This document shows positions 8,009 through 16,083 of a DNA stretch of 45,352 nucleotides, piece after piece. The notes below the pieces were generated by a model. The model was not told the origin of the DNA, did not search any database, and saw nothing but the letters and a program-made list of their open reading frames with translations. The stretch's first letter is position 1; every line of letters begins with the position of its first letter. Source of the stretch: an uncultured Clostridia bacterium (GTDB lineage Bacteria > Bacillota > Clostridia > Christensenellales > Borkfalkiaceae); NCBI GenBank assembly GCA_934248055.1, contig CAKQKI010000013.1:1-45352 (forward strand), read 5' to 3'. The position numbers and the translations under genes are program-made.

Positions 8009-8318
8009 AAACAAAATTACCGCAATAGCCGAAGAAACCGAAGAAATCGTCGAACTTATTGCCGACGACGGAACTAAAAATCAATTCTATCATCTTGGAA
8101 CTATGGATTACGAAGGAAAAAAATACGCGTTCTTTCAACCTGCCGAAGATATTGAAGGTTCCGACCCCGACGACGTTGTTATTTTTGAAATAGACGAAAA
8201 AAACTCGGTGCTTCTGCCTGTCGAAAACGAAGAACTTTTACAGAAAATTTTCGATAGATTTGTCGTTGAATACGAAGGCGAATACGCCGGTGAAGGCGAC
8301 GAAGAGTATATTAACTGA
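8001..8318 (+). CDS. DUF1292 family protein (YrzB-like)
   Basis: 105 aa, acidic. The ATG at 8001 has AAAGGAG 8 nt upstream, inside the end of ruvX. The family pattern is clear: an N-terminal IVELIADDGT strand pair, YEGKKYAFFQPAE in the middle, DVVIFEID, then a Glu-rich tail ending in the QKIFDRFVVEYE helix. Its function is unknown in all bacteria, but it is nearly always next to ruvX, as here. Translational coupling by the 8 nt overlap suggests coordinated expression. Confidence 0.88.
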   Translation: MDKNKITAIAEETEEIVELIADDGTKNQFYHLGTMDYEGKKYAFFQPAEDIEGSDPDDVVIFEIDEKNSVLLPVENEELLQKIFDRFVVEYEGEYAGEGDEEYIN

Positions 8319-8345
8319 CAAGCGTTTTGCGGCGGCTTGTTTAAT
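8318..8345 (+). terminator. probable terminator after the ruvX operon
   Basis: ACAAGC (8318-8323) pairs with GCTTGT (8335-8340), followed by TTTAATAATT. The stem is short and the T-run imperfect, so it is moderately supported. Confidence 0.45.
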
Positions 8346-8466
8346 AATTACGCGAATTTTGCGGTTGCGCTTTCTGTGTAATACGTTTAAATTTTCCGAA
8401 TAAAGCCTCGGTATTTTTAATTGCTTGAAGTTTTTTAAAAATATATGCAAAATCTATTTAAATCGT

Positions 8467-8495
8467 TTGCAAAATCCGTCCGAATGTTATATAAT
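8467..8495 (+). promoter_or_regulatory. promoter of tRNA-Ser
   Basis: TTGCAA (8467-8472), 17 nt spacer, consensus TATAAT (8490-8495). The -10 box ends 16 nt before the mature tRNA end at 8512, the usual distance for a short 5' leader. Confidence 0.75.
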
Positions 8496-8511
8496 AGCAA
8501 AGCGACGGTGT

Positions 8512-8601
8512 GGAGAGATGTCAGAGCGGTCGAATGTGCTCGCTTGGAAAGCGGGTATGCCTTAACGGGCATCGCAGGTTCAAATCCTGTTCTCTCCGCC
8601 A
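8512..8601 (+). tRNA. tRNA-Ser (anticodon GGA), CCA encoded
   Basis: The acceptor arm GGAGAGA pairs with TCTCTCC (8591-8597), followed by G73 and an encoded CCA (8599-8601). The anticodon stem-loop is CTCGC-TTGGAAA-GCGGG with anticodon GGA (reads UCC/UCU). A long variable arm (TATGCC-TTAAC-GGGCAT) marks it as a class II serine tRNA. The T arm contains GGTTCAAATCC. Its last 26 bases are duplicated at 21160-21185, making it the attachment site of the integrated element. The gene stays intact because the element brings an identical 3' end. Confidence 0.96.
8576..8601 (+). repeat. attL, 26 bp direct repeat (tRNA-Ser 3' end)
   Basis: Identical to 21160-21185. The repeat covers the T arm, acceptor strand and CCA. 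The flanking bases differ on both sides (C versus T before, A versus G after), so the shared core is exactly 26 bp. Confidence 0.95.
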
Positions 8602-8606
8602 AAATG

Positions 8607-8648
8607 CCGATTTTATGCAATTTTTTTGCGTAAAATCGGTATTTTTTT
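8607..8648 (+). terminator. tRNA-Ser terminator supplied by the element
   Basis: A 14 bp stem, CCGATTTTATGCAA (8607-8620) with TTGCGTAAAATCGG (8626-8639), has one G-T wobble, a TTTTT loop and a following T-run (8641-8647). It lies just inside the element and replaces the chromosomal terminator, now displaced to 21199-21236. Confidence 0.85.
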
Positions 8649-8737
8649 GGCTTTTTTGTTGTAATTGTGTTCAGCGATATAGCCGTTTTTTATTGAATCC
8701 CCATATAAAGCGGGGATTTTTGCGGGGAAAAAAACGC

Positions 8738-9964
8738 TCAATAATCAAGTTTTAATGCTTGTTTTTGCTGATAGTCTGTTGAAAAATGCGTATAAACTAT
8801 AGCCGTTGTATTTCCCGGGAAAGTATGCCCCGTCCATAGCGACGTCAACTCGTTATCTATTCCGCACTCGCGGCAGCGAGTGGTGAAAGTGTGCCTGAGT
8901 TCGTGCAGGTGGTGTTCCGGCATAAGTTTTTTAAAAACGAAAGAAACGCGCTTGCTGTCCACCGTCAGGGGCGATTTCTCGTTCGCCGCCTTCAGAACGG
9001 GCAATAACTTCGAAAAAATAGGTAAAACGCGTTTTACCACGTTAGCCCGGTCTTTTTGTTTCGTCGTCGTAACGGAAATCGTGTTATTTTCGAAATCTAT
9101 ATCCGCACTTTTCAAAAGGTGCAGTTCAGATACTCTCATTCCCGAATACAATAACGCTTTGATTGCCGTTTCGAAATAACTGCCTTCTATTTTTTTGAGC
9201 AGTTCTGTTTCTTCCGTCAACGTCAGAGCAACTCCGTGCTTGCGGTAATGTTTAGGAATTTTTACCGACAGCATAGGATTCTGCTTTATCTTGCCAAGCC
9301 GAAGGGCAGTATCGAACAAGCCGTTCAGATAGCATTTTAGCGTTTCTGCCGTTCTGCCTTTACCGGCTTGCAAAAATTTAACGAAAAATTCCTGCAGTTC
9401 CTGCGCTTTGATTTTAGAAAGGTCGCAATCGCCGAAATACGGTGTAACGTGTAATTTAACAACTCTTAGTAAATTCTCATAAGCATTTTCGCAAAGCGCG
9501 GGTTTTCGGTAGTTTGCGTTGTAGTAATCGGCAAATTTTTTAAACTCGTACTTCGGCGCATACTGTCCTAAGCGCAATTGCTTGTTAATCTCCCGCAAAA
9601 AGTTTTTCGCCTTCGCCTGAACTACGGCAAGGCTTTTTGATGAAAACGATTTTTCAATTCCCAATTTTCGAAAGCGGATTTCGTATGAATTCCCATGCAT
9701 ACGAAGCGTTGTATCTTTTAAGTTAAACGTTGTGTTGTCCTCCTGTTTTTTAGTTATGGGGACAATTTCAAATTTTCCCTGTTCATTCTCCTTTTCGTTG
9801 ATTTTGATTGAATTAGTTACGGTACTCTCGGAAGGCTTTCCGACTCTTACGCCGCAATAATCTGCGTCGTACTGCGATTGCAGATATCGCGCCGCGCCTA
9901 CGACGCGATTTACTGCTTTTGCTATAGTTTCAAGGTCTGCTACAAGGTGCTTTATATCGTACAT
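8738..9964 (-). CDS. tyrosine recombinase / integrase with unusual N-terminal domain
   Basis: 408 aa site-specific recombinase that should integrate and excise the element at tRNA-Ser. The catalytic set is complete: R277 (SGMRVSELH), H354-x-x-R357 (HELRH), H380 (TGHT) and nucleophile Y391 (IVYTHF). Residues about 85-135 are an arm-binding domain, and about 140-235 the SAM-like core-binding domain. Residues 1-39 are an extra segment ending in NRVVGAARY and DADY that is similar to the stand-alone 84 aa protein encoded at 20155-20409; a Ser/Thr/Glu-rich linker (about 42-80) joins it to the rest. An AGGAGG-type site precedes the start. The gene points at attL and lies downstream of the repressor, which has its own terminator. 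Confidence 0.93.
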   Translation of the reverse strand: MYDIKHLVADLETIAKAVNRVVGAARYLQSQYDADYCGVRVGKPSESTVTNSIKINEKENEQGKFEIVPITKKQEDNTTFNLKDTTLRMHGNSYEIRFRKLGIEKSFSSKSLAVVQAKAKNFLREINKQLRLGQYAPKYEFKKFADYYNANYRKPALCENAYENLLRVVKLHVTPYFGDCDLSKIKAQELQEFFVKFLQAGKGRTAETLKCYLNGLFDTALRLGKIKQNPMLSVKIPKHYRKHGVALTLTEETELLKKIEGSYFETAIKALLYSGMRVSELHLLKSADIDFENNTISVTTTKQKDRANVVKRVLPIFSKLLPVLKAANEKSPLTVDSKRVSFVFKKLMPEHHLHELRHTFTTRCRECGIDNELTSLWTGHTFPGNTTAIVYTHFSTDYQQKQALKLDY

Positions 9965-10028
9965 TTTTCGTTTGTACCTCCTGAAAGGATTGTAACAAAA
10001 ATATACGAATAAATCTTAATGCAACGTT

Positions 10029-10058
10029 AAAAATTTGCCGCGTGGCAAATTTTTATTT
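10029..10058 (-). terminator. terminator between repressor and integrase
   Basis: AAAAATTTGCC (10029-10039) pairs perfectly with GGCAAATTTTT (10044-10054) around GCGT. Read on the minus strand it ends in a U-run just past the repressor stop, so integrase expression is separated from repressor expression or depends on read-through. Confidence 0.8.
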
Positions 10059-10062
10059 AATA

Positions 10063-10392
10063 TTACATAGCGCAGGCAAGGGCAAAGCCTATAACCTGCT
10101 GCCGTTTATCGTGATTTAAATTTTTAAAAACGGCAAGCAATTCTCGCTCGTCGTCGGAAAGGGCGGGCGAAGTAATTTTCGGCGCCGGAATAACGCCGAA
10201 ATCGTCTTCGCGTCCTAAAAGGTAATCCGTCGTAACTCCGAAAAAGTCGGCAAGGGTACAAAGCATTTTAAAATCAGGCTCACGCTCTCCTTTTTCATAT
10301 CTCGATAATGCTTGAGGCGTAATTTTCAAAATTTTTGCTAATTGATTTAAAGTTAAATTTTTTTCGTTTCTTAATTCTCGAAATTTCAGCAT
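10063..10392 (-). CDS. XRE-family repressor (cI-like)
   Basis: 109 aa. Residues 1-60 form a helix-turn-helix of the Cro/cI type: LTLNQLAKILKITPQALSRYE with the recognition helix at about 26-38, then GEREPDFKMLCTLADFFGVTTDYLLG, the standard end of the domain. A short C-terminal region lacks the S24 autoprotease domain of LexA/cI, so induction would need another route, such as an antirepressor. GGAGA precedes the ATG. The gene is divergent from the element's long plus-strand gene series, with shared operators between them at 10427-10492. Its likely job is to hold that promoter off. Confidence 0.85.
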   Translation of the reverse strand: MLKFRELRNEKNLTLNQLAKILKITPQALSRYEKGEREPDFKMLCTLADFFGVTTDYLLGREDDFGVIPAPKITSPALSDDERELLAVFKNLNHDKRQQVIGFALACAM

Positions 10393-10426
10393 TTTAATAC
10401 ATCTCCATAAAAAATTTAAACAAAAT

Positions 10427-10492
10427 GGTGAAAAAGTGTTGACATGTTGCCAAAGTGGTGATATTATTATATTAAATTCACCGCAACGGTGA
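10427..10492 (+). promoter_or_regulatory. promoter of the element's main operon with phased GGTGA operators
   Basis: TTGACA (10439-10444), 17 nt spacer and TATTAT (10462-10467) form a near-consensus plus-strand promoter. GGTGA occurs at 10427, 10457 and 10488, that is 30 and 31 bp apart (three helical turns). The last copy is part of the inverted repeat TCACCG-CAA-CGGTGA (10478-10492). One copy overlaps the spacer. This is a typical layout for cooperative binding by the divergent XRE repressor. Confidence 0.7.
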
Positions 10493-10527
10493 TTTTCCTG
10501 TTGAAAAAAATAAAGGAAATAGAGAAA

Positions 10528-10950
10528 ATGAAAACAACTTCAGAGAGAAAAAAATACACCGCTCCGCTTGTAGATATCTACGATAACGCAACCGCAGCGG
10601 ATTTTTTTATACGCGCTGCAGCGAAAAGAGCGTATATGCCGGGAAGAAAAATCAAAGCGCTTTTGATTGCCCCCGGGGAAAAAGGCAAATATATTTACGT
10701 TGACGCTACAGACGACGGATTTATCAGGTTTTTTAAAAGCGAATATTCCGAAAATTACTTTTTTTCGGACGTAATTTGCGTAATGTCTGACAGCGCAATG
10801 CAGGAAAAAAAACTATTTACCTGCAATTTATGTAATTATCGGCTATACGGCGACGTGCTGTTTATCGGAGCGGATCGTTACGGAAACCGTGTATCGCTCA
10901 ATAAAAAGCAATGCGTATTTTTAGAAAAATTTTTATTCAAGCAGATCTGA
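10528..10950 (+). CDS. DUF3846-like protein, first gene of the element operon
   Basis: 140 aa. The ATG at 10528 is chosen because AAGGAAA lies 10-12 nt upstream; a GTG 13 codons earlier sits inside the operator. The pattern KALLIAPGEKGKYIYVD near residue 42, then a central variable region, CNLCNYRLYGDVLFIG and a C-terminal helix resembles DUF3846 proteins, which are frequent in Bacillota mobile elements and have unknown function. The 19 nt leader ending in ATGA is identical to that of the gene at 18704. It is the first product made when the repressor leaves the promoter, so an early regulatory role is plausible but not shown. Confidence 0.55.
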   Translation: MKTTSERKKYTAPLVDIYDNATAADFFIRAAAKRAYMPGRKIKALLIAPGEKGKYIYVDATDDGFIRFFKSEYSENYFFSDVICVMSDSAMQEKKLFTCNLCNYRLYGDVLFIGADRYGNRVSLNKKQCVFLEKFLFKQI

Positions 10951-10986
10951 TTTAAGGTGCTTACACATCTCCCTTTGCTTCTGCAA

Positions 10987-11090
10987 TGGCGGCAGCAGAT
11001 AAAATAAAAGCCGCCACCACTCGATGGGTTATTTCATTTTCTCTTACCCATCGCGCCGTCGGACACGGGCGCTCAAAAGCGCCCCGACGG
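10987..11090 (+). other. three tandem stem-loops, candidate origin/packaging or regulatory RNA site
   Basis: The 239 nt gap before the exported-protein genes holds three perfect stems in a row. TGGCGGC (10987-10993) pairs with GCCGCCA (11010-11016). CGATGGGT (11022-11029) pairs with ACCCATCG (11046-11053). A two-tier GC hairpin has GGGCGCT (11067-11073) pairing with AGCGCCC (11078-11084), closed by CCGTCG (11056-11061) with CGACGG (11085-11090). None is followed by a T-run, so these are not ordinary terminators. No open frame fits the gap. Confidence 0.6.
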
Positions 11091-11189
11091 TTAAATTAAG
11101 GAGGGGAAAGCGGATTGCTTGCCGGGGGTAATTCAAGCCTGCGGCAAAATATATCCGTTTTGCCGATATCGTTTTTTTGGAGAATGATC

Positions 11190-12506
11190 ATGAAAAAAAT
11201 ACTAAGTTTAATTCTTGTTGCGGTAATGATAGCGGGTGGCGTTATCGGCGCAGACTACGTAACGAAAGGGAAAGTTCTCGGCTGGTTTAAAGTAGAAACT
11301 CAAACGGAGTACGATCATGGCGATACGCTGGGTTTTATGGAATATACGGTTGTTAATAATAAAGCGAACACGCTCGAATTAAACGTAAACGAAAGCGGTT
11401 ACGTATTCCGGAGCGGCTACGGCTTCGAGCCTGACGTTCTTGCGGCGCATGCGGTAACTTTCCGCTCCACTCTGAACGGCGCGCTTGAAAGTAACGTAAA
11501 CACGTATTCGTTCACGCTTAAATGCGAAGATATTTCGGCGGTATATTTAACGGCAGGCTTTTCTGACGAACAGAAAACCGTTTTTAAATGGTACTCAACG
11601 AATGGAAATATATACGAAGGCGCAAGCGTTAAAACGGCAACGGTAACGCCTGATAAAGACGGCATAATTACAATTCAGGCGCTTGGCGGAAATTTATTCA
11701 GACTTTCCGTAAAACTCGACGGCTATTTTGCAAACAAATACGTCGCGCGGAGAAACGCGTTTATAGCGCTATCGTATCTCGGGGGCGATCGCGTAACGAT
11801 TTCGCAGATGAAAGCAAGCAACGAAACGATAAATCCGGAACGCCCGGAAGGTTTTAAAATTACTTCGAGCGAGATTGAATTCAAAAAAAACAGCGCTACG
11901 GTTAATATCGCAAGCGGCAAAATCGTTACGAACGCCGAAGTAACGCGCGTATTCGTTTCGTCGCCGGTAGGTTTTAGAGAACTCGTAATCGATTGCGAAA
12001 AGATATATACCGACACGTCGTATTATTACGTTACCACTTTAAAAGCGACTAACGACGCCGCAATGGGTGTAAACGAGAATTCGGCGGTAACGGCAAGCGT
12101 ATATCTCGTTGCAAGCGACGGTATAACGTATCCCGTTACTTCTCAGACTGTAGAACTCGAAGCGTTTAAAATCGTTTCTGCCGTGGTAAATTACGACGAA
12201 AAGCATTACGCCGTAAAAATATTAAACGGAGAAATAGTAACGAATTTACCCGTCACCAAAATTTTTATAAACGTTGATTCTCTGGGCGTAGAAAATTTAC
12301 GTTACGATTATACAACAAAAAAGAGTTCGAGCGGCGAAACGCTTCACGTATACACGTTAAAGCCTATAATGAACGCCTGTGCAACGGTATTCGATAGCAG
12401 CGGTTCGGCATACTGCACGATATACGCAACTTATAACGGTATGAACTACCGCGCGGACGGACAGAACGTAAAACACACGAGCGCGTGGCTTGAAACTTTT
12501 TATTGA
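11190..12506 (+). CDS. exported protein with duplicated C-terminal domain
   Basis: 438 aa. The ATG at 11190 follows GGAG at a good distance; the frame is open further up but not as a likely start. Residues 1-22 are a signal peptide or membrane anchor (two Lys, then LSLILVAVMIAGGVIG); no cysteine lipobox is present. The rest is beta-rich. Residues about 222-320 and 326-428 are two copies of one unit: each starts FKI[TV]S, has G[KE]IVTN..VT[RK][VI]F, and ends in a strand-rich stretch. No known family is recognised. Position next to the anchored 992 aa protein and the membrane ATPase suggests a structural or surface role in the element's particle or envelope complex; this is inference. Confidence 0.7.
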   Translation: MKKILSLILVAVMIAGGVIGADYVTKGKVLGWFKVETQTEYDHGDTLGFMEYTVVNNKANTLELNVNESGYVFRSGYGFEPDVLAAHAVTFRSTLNGALESNVNTYSFTLKCEDISAVYLTAGFSDEQKTVFKWYSTNGNIYEGASVKTATVTPDKDGIITIQALGGNLFRLSVKLDGYFANKYVARRNAFIALSYLGGDRVTISQMKASNETINPERPEGFKITSSEIEFKKNSATVNIASGKIVTNAEVTRVFVSSPVGFRELVIDCEKIYTDTSYYYVTTLKATNDAAMGVNENSAVTASVYLVASDGITYPVTSQTVELEAFKIVSAVVNYDEKHYAVKILNGEIVTNLPVTKIFINVDSLGVENLRYDYTTKKSSSGETLHVYTLKPIMNACATVFDSSGSAYCTIYATYNGMNYRADGQNVKHTSAWLETFY

Positions 12507-12559
12507 TTAAACCCGCATGAGATAAGCGGTTTAAAATTTAACAAGGAGGAATTCCGAAA

Positions 12560-13012
12560 ATGAAAAAATTTATCTCGGTTATTATCGGGGCGGTACTTAT
12601 CGCCGGTATAGTGTTAGGCGCGATATTCGGCGTTAAGGCTTGCAAAGACAAGAAAGACAACGAATATACCGTTGTAACGAAAGATTATTGCGCGGTTGAA
12701 TACTTCGAAGACATTCAGTATAAGACGCAGCCTGCGGCAATACGCGTATGGGCAGTCGGCGACAACCCCAAAAAAATAACCTATCAGATCGACACGCAAA
12801 CGCCTGTAGAACTTAACAGCGTTACCGACGATTGCACGTCGAAGTGGAACAAGTACAAGAGCGCGTATAAAAAACTCAGATACGTTGACTCCGGCATATC
12901 CACGATCGATCTTTCGTCGCTCACTGCGGGCGACCACGTTATGAAGGTTATGGTTCATAACGGCGATAAGGTAGATACTATCTACCGTGTAATATTTACC
13001 CTGAAAGAATAA
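12560..13012 (+). CDS. small exported or membrane-anchored protein
   Basis: 150 aa with a strong AAGGAGGA site. Residues 1-26 are hydrophobic (FISVIIGAVLIAGIVLGAIFG) after a Lys pair. A lysine-rich stretch (KACKDKKDNE) follows, then a compact beta-rich domain of about 110 residues with two cysteines (about 45 and 93). It resembles the N-terminal anchor of the upstream 438 aa protein in layout. The domain is not recognised. As the smallest exported product in this operon it would be the first place to look for a minor coat protein, but it is not the short helical peptide expected of a filamentous major coat. Confidence 0.65.
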   Translation: MKKFISVIIGAVLIAGIVLGAIFGVKACKDKKDNEYTVVTKDYCAVEYFEDIQYKTQPAAIRVWAVGDNPKKITYQIDTQTPVELNSVTDDCTSKWNKYKSAYKKLRYVDSGISTIDLSSLTAGDHVMKVMVHNGDKVDTIYRVIFTLKE

Positions 13013-13086
13013 AAAGAGTAAATACAACGCAAAGCCTCGCGGTCAGCGATGATCGCGGGGAAAAATTAAAAAGGAAATTCAGGGAA

Positions 13087-16065
13087 ATGAAAGCGTTAAA
13101 AAGAAAATCCCTTTTAATAATAATATTAACCGTAATGCTCGCCGTCTTTTCGATTGCGGGCTTAAATTCGTTATATCCGAAGGCGGCGCAGGCAAGCGTT
13201 GACGCGCCGGAATTCAGTATATACGGCGGAGTATCGCTCGGCGTTCCGAAGATTACGACGGATCCGTCGGGCAACAAGATTTACGGTACCGGCGCGTTCA
13301 GAGCGCGGACTATGGTAAACGTAACGTCTGACATTTATACTAAACTTAACAGCGTTAACGCAAACGGGAAATGCGATTACTATCTCGTTCTGACGCGCGT
13401 AAAAGACGCTGCCAAATACACGGCAAGCGGTGATATTGAAATAAACGAAAGCGAAGGCGAAAGCCGCACGTATTACTGCGTAGACAATTCTAAAAGCATG
13501 CTTTCGAGCGAAGAATTCAAAGTTATAACCTATAAAGGTGAAAATTATATATCGTTGCCTTTTAATTTTCCCGCAGATACAGAAGCGCAGTATACTTATT
13601 TCGCGCAATTCATGCGCTATGAAAAATCATATAAGACGGTAAAAGTACCTTTTAAAATAGGTCTTATTCCGATTTACATTGACGTTAAAAAGCCCGTATA
13701 TACGAAAGTCTTTTTAAGCAAGACGTCTAACAAGATTGAAAGAAGCGTTCAGTACATAGCCGAAAAGGTTTTAGAAAACGAATCCGATAAATACAGCAAT
13801 ACCGAAGAATATCCTTACGTTCTCGATTACTTTAAAGAACTTGCGGGGGTAACGACTCAGACGGCGACGTTTCCCGTTCGCCTTGTATACAAAAAATGCA
13901 CGGATTATAACACGATCCGGACCGAAACGCACGAAAGTATATTTAACGTTTCGAGTACTTACGTTTTTGCCGCGGATATAGTTTTTGAGAAAGTTAAATA
14001 CATGCTCGGCATAACCGACATATCTTATTTCGACGCCGTTTTTAAAGATATAACTTATTACGAAAACGCCGACGGCGAAGATATAATGGCTACGACAGAG
14101 CAAAGAATAATGCGCGGCGCAAAAAGTTACGAATATACTTACGACAAAAACGCAAACGCAGGAACTTTAACGATAACGTATAACGATTTTGCGTGGGAAA
14201 ATTTCGCAATTCAGATTAAAAACAACGATCCCGCCAACGCGCTCACGCTTTACGCGTTTCCTTCCGCTCGCACGGTGAACGAAGACGGATCGCAAACGTT
14301 ACGTTTCAATTATTCGAATATTCAGAACTTGTTTTACAGTTCGGCGCAGTGGTCGTTTATATTAAATAAAACAAGTTTTAATTACAACGCAAGCACTCCT
14401 TCGGGGATAAATATAACGCCCGGGGATAATGAACTTACCGTTACGGTGAACGGCGACGCGGAAACCGTAAATCTGCTTTCAACACAAAAGATTTCGGCAA
14501 CGGCAGAAATCATACAAGACTTCGACGCGCGCGTTACGCTTGATTATGCAGCGTTAAAGTTCGAAGACGGCACTATAAAAGAAAGTACGGTTCACGCAAG
14601 CGAAACGATGAAATATACCGAATATTTAACTCTGATCGACAGCGCCGGTAATTTTTCAAACTTTCGTAAAAAGTACGGCGCAACCGTTAACGCTGCTTTA
14701 AGCGTTCCGGAACTCGAAGGCGCAACGTTCTATCAATTTAACGGCGTCGACGGAAAAACAACCGGAACGGAAGATAATTACGAGTTTAATATAAGCGTGA
14801 AATATCGTTATAACACTCTCGTTCAGTTAGATTACGTAACTAAAGACGGCGCAACCGTTAACGCCGAAGGGGTCGCGTTTTTACCGCTTACTTCCAACAG
14901 TCTGACTTATCAGGTTAATACGTTCCCGGTGTTTTCGAAATTCGAAGGCTACCGTTTAGCGGAATTCACGAGCAAAAACGCAGAACTTGCGAGTATAGAC
15001 TTTAACGCGCACGATCCTATGGCGGCAACGTTTACGATAAACTGCGCGACGTCGTCGACGGAAACGCCCATGCTCATACCGTTTAACGCGGTTTTTTCGA
15101 ACAAATGGTTTGTAAACGTAACATGGTTCGAACGGTATAAAAATACGCCGTTTGCCACGATGAAAAACGAAACGTTCGAAGTAAAAGCGGCAGATTACGA
15201 TTTTAACAACTTAACTCGTACCGACGTTGAAGAAATTACCGGTATAACCGACATGACGCTTTTATCTTCCGCGCCGGACAAGAAGCAAAAACTTGTTACG
15301 TTCGACAACAAGTCGACGTACACGATAGAAGTTACTTACGGCTTCGCTTCCGTTAAAGTCGTACCGTCGCAGGGCGGAGAAATAAGCGAGTTAAAAGTTC
15401 CTCTTACAAATTACGCGGCGTGGTGCGACAGTTTCGACTACATGCGCGACTGGTCGATTATGATGCTTAACACAAGCGAGCAAATGTATTTCAGATACTC
15501 AAACGAAATTGAGAGAGATGAAATTTACGGGTATTTTTCGGTCGCAACTTTTCAGGAAAAGATGAGCAATATAAGTTCGATATTCGCAAAAAACAGCGGT
15601 TGCGGAACAGTCGTATTAAATACTGCGCGCGAAGTGAAAGGCTCGGCGTTTTATAAAGTATGCAATAAACTTGCGGGCTTTAACAACGCAAGAGAAGCGA
15701 TATTCGGATTTTTTATAAAACCGTTTGCATGCGTACCTATACTTGCGGGGCAGGTTGCCGACGCGATAAACGACGAAAACGGAATATACTATTCGCATTT
15801 TTTCTATATCGATCAATTCGGTACCGTATCGAGTATAAATCGTACCGGCGCGACAGATCCGGAAAGCAACGAATCTTCGAGCGATATATTTTTTGATACT
15901 ACAGCCGCGAAAATAAAAAGTTTTTTTTCAAACGCGGCAGAGAACGTGTCGAAGTGGTTCAATAACAGCACAACGGGCAAGATTTTAAAATGGTTTTTAA
16001 TAATCGCAGGTTGCGCGATTGTATCGCTTCTTATAATCAAAATCGCCAAGAAGTTATTCGGTTGA
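13087..16065 (+). CDS. large surface protein with signal peptide and C-terminal membrane anchor (pIII-like architecture)
   Basis: 992 aa. The N-terminal signal peptide (LLIIILTVMLAVFSIAGL) has a plausible cleavage site after AAQAS (about residue 37). About 920 residues of beta-rich, Thr/Asn/Tyr-rich extracellular sequence follow. A single C-terminal transmembrane helix (about 964-984, LKWFLIIAGCAIVSLLIIKI) is followed by the positive tail AKKLFG. This topology is that of a phage adsorption protein such as filamentous pIII, or of an anchored surface adhesin. No sequence family is recognised and no LPxTG motif is present. The gene ends 19 nt before the membrane ATPase, as gIII-gVI and gI sit together in inoviruses. 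It is the largest gene of the element, so it is likely central to its life cycle. Confidence 0.75.
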   Translation: MKALKRKSLLIIILTVMLAVFSIAGLNSLYPKAAQASVDAPEFSIYGGVSLGVPKITTDPSGNKIYGTGAFRARTMVNVTSDIYTKLNSVNANGKCDYYLVLTRVKDAAKYTASGDIEINESEGESRTYYCVDNSKSMLSSEEFKVITYKGENYISLPFNFPADTEAQYTYFAQFMRYEKSYKTVKVPFKIGLIPIYIDVKKPVYTKVFLSKTSNKIERSVQYIAEKVLENESDKYSNTEEYPYVLDYFKELAGVTTQTATFPVRLVYKKCTDYNTIRTETHESIFNVSSTYVFAADIVFEKVKYMLGITDISYFDAVFKDITYYENADGEDIMATTEQRIMRGAKSYEYTYDKNANAGTLTITYNDFAWENFAIQIKNNDPANALTLYAFPSARTVNEDGSQTLRFNYSNIQNLFYSSAQWSFILNKTSFNYNASTPSGINITPGDNELTVTVNGDAETVNLLSTQKISATAEIIQDFDARVTLDYAALKFEDGTIKESTVHASETMKYTEYLTLIDSAGNFSNFRKKYGATVNAALSVPELEGATFYQFNGVDGKTTGTEDNYEFNISVKYRYNTLVQLDYVTKDGATVNAEGVAFLPLTSNSLTYQVNTFPVFSKFEGYRLAEFTSKNAELASIDFNAHDPMAATFTINCATSSTETPMLIPFNAVFSNKWFVNVTWFERYKNTPFATMKNETFEVKAADYDFNNLTRTDVEEITGITDMTLLSSAPDKKQKLVTFDNKSTYTIEVTYGFASVKVVPSQGGEISELKVPLTNYAAWCDSFDYMRDWSIMMLNTSEQMYFRYSNEIERDEIYGYFSVATFQEKMSNISSIFAKNSGCGTVVLNTAREVKGSAFYKVCNKLAGFNNAREAIFGFFIKPFACVPILAGQVADAINDENGIYYSHFFYIDQFGTVSSINRTGATDPESNESSSDIFFDTTAAKIKSFFSNAAENVSKWFNNSTTGKILKWFLIIAGCAIVSLLIIKIAKKLFG

Positions 16066-16083
16066 GAAAGGAAAGTAAACACA

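Noticed and set aside
8435..8755. Three overlapping reading frames over the tRNA-Ser gene
   Set aside because: They cover a clear class II tRNA with encoded CCA and its terminator; translations show no family pattern.
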